From: Scortum barcoo
Lineage: Eukaryota; Chordata; Actinopteri; Centrarchiformes; Terapontidae
NCBI GenBank assembly: GCA_023238725.1
Contig: CM041534.1
Location: forward strand, 23,434,303 to 23,498,302
Reading direction: 5' to 3'
DNA: 64,000 nucleotides
The position numbers and the translations under genes are program-made. This document shows, one piece after another, positions 62,857-64,000 of the stretch. The notes below the pieces were generated by a model, which was given only the letters and a program-made list of their open reading frames with translations, was not told where the DNA came from and searched no databases. Position 1 is the first letter of the stretch; each line of letters starts with the position of its first letter.

Positions 62857-64000
62857 GTGAGTTAAACCCTCACAGTTCAAGTGGATTTTCTCTGAAATCT
62901 TCTAAAAGTAACTGAAGCAAGGAACATTGTACAAAAGTTCATTCTGAGACACCCAGAAGGAACATCCGGGGTCAGAAAGGGGCAGAGGAATTTGTTTTAC
63001 TTCTTTCTGATTATTCTCATGTGGAGGAATGAGCCCTTAACACACCATGCTCAGAGTCAAATGACTTTTACATCAGCCTTAATTAACTTTTTTTAACACT
63101 GCAGACAGTAAAAACGTACAGCCAAACGTGTAGGTTCAGTTCAGGCCGTCATTGTTCCTCAGGAGGAATTTCTTTTTGCAGAAATGCGGCATGAACATAA
63201 AAACACAGTCTATAAATGCAGTAAAACAACTGAATATATTAAAAGTTCTCATACTGTACACACATTACAGAACTCAACAAAGGGTTTATGTGAAAAAAGA
63301 AATAAATGAAATAAATGCTAAGCTGTTTAGGGAACTAAGAGGCAGTTTTCTGAGCCTTCATTTCGTATGGGATAAGTAAAAGCCTGAACCTTTTTCATCT
63401 CATTATTATTACTCATATCTCTGACCATAGCAGAGGATATTCAATTCTTCAGGGAGGATAGTTGCTGCTGTGATGGATTTAACTTTGATTTCTCTGCTAA
63501 ACATCTTTGACAGAAACCTCACACATTCCCATACTAACACAGTAATGAGAAATTTAGGACCAAGTCTGTGATAGATTTTATGATAAAATAGCAAGACCAG
63601 CTTTCTAATGAACATAAAAATCATTAAACCTTCACAGAAAATACAGTCTGTATCATCCTGTCTTACATTTTGCTTCAGTGTTCACATCAAAAGTCGATTA
63701 CTGACGCCTAGATGGTGCAAGTTTGTCCAACACACAGTCTGGACTATAGCAGTAAATGGGTGGAAGCCATACTGTTTGTCATACTCCCAGTGGCAATGTA
63801 AGGCATCAGTAATAAAGTCGTGTTTCGCGTTGAGAGTATAAATAATGAAAAAGGCCTTTACATTTGAATAGGCAGGCAAATCTGCTTTGTATGCAGCCTG
63901 AGAAGCACAACTAGGACAGCGAGTCCCTCGTGTGGGATGAATATGGATGTGTGTATTTTGGAAACAACAGCTCCAAACCGTAGTGTAACTGTTATCATTT
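62857..64000 (+). other. lig3 intron 3 (incomplete)
   Basis: No further exon was recognised up to the window edge. The next expected block leads into the ligase DNA-binding domain. Confidence 0.6.

Overview
The window is nuclear DNA from a ray-finned fish, most likely a percomorph teleost. It holds split vertebrate genes with GT-AG introns, teleost-type non-LTR elements (L2-like and Rex1-like), a Tc1-family transposon, hAT-like MITE fragments and many (CA)n and (GATA)n microsatellites. No bacterial, organellar or viral genes were seen.

Three vertebrate genes are supported. (1) A doc2b-like gene on the minus strand: only its first coding exon (30726-31064) is present. It carries the Munc13-interacting N-terminus and ends at a good splice donor. 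No C2-domain exon was recognised to its left, so about 30.7 kb (1-30725) is read as intron 1 or flank. The exon has an apparent one-base frameshift. (2) tmem248 on the minus strand, complete: seven exons from 57160 down to 47186 encode a 316-residue two-pass membrane protein. It starts in a CpG island (about 57165-57560) and its 3' UTR may reach about 43830. (3) lig3 (DNA ligase III) on the plus strand, 5' end only: a probable non-coding exon 1 ending at 60505, exon 2 (61474-62039) with the mitochondrial leader, nuclear start codon and PARP-type zinc finger, and exon 3 (62728-62856). The gene runs off the right edge. tmem248 and lig3 are divergently transcribed.

Region by region. 1-16.3 kb is repeat-rich. 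It has a 5'-truncated L2-like LINE (567-2540), two diverged copies of a ~170-bp non-coding element (2759-2934 and 3510-3680), a 1.7-kb tandem duplication (11057-14058) and a broken Rex1-like LINE on the minus strand (13911-16285). 16.3-30.7 kb is mostly unique non-coding DNA. 30.7-31.6 kb is the doc2b first exon and promoter area. 33377-35006 is a Tc1-like transposon with ~97% matching 214-bp inverted repeats, TA target duplications and a frameshifted transposase. 35-43.8 kb is intergenic with small repeat remnants. 43.8-57.6 kb is tmem248. 57.6-60.1 kb is an AT-rich repeat cluster, and 60.2-64 kb is lig3.

The genes form no common pathway: doc2b acts in calcium-triggered exocytosis, tmem248 encodes a poorly characterised membrane protein, and lig3 acts in nuclear and mitochondrial DNA repair. 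The observations most worth checking are the tandem duplication whose edge lies inside the Rex1 3' tail, the paired non-coding elements, the doc2b frameshift, the A14/T14 hairpin in the putative tmem248 3' UTR, and the young but disabled Tc1 copy. Nothing here is clearly a new biological system.
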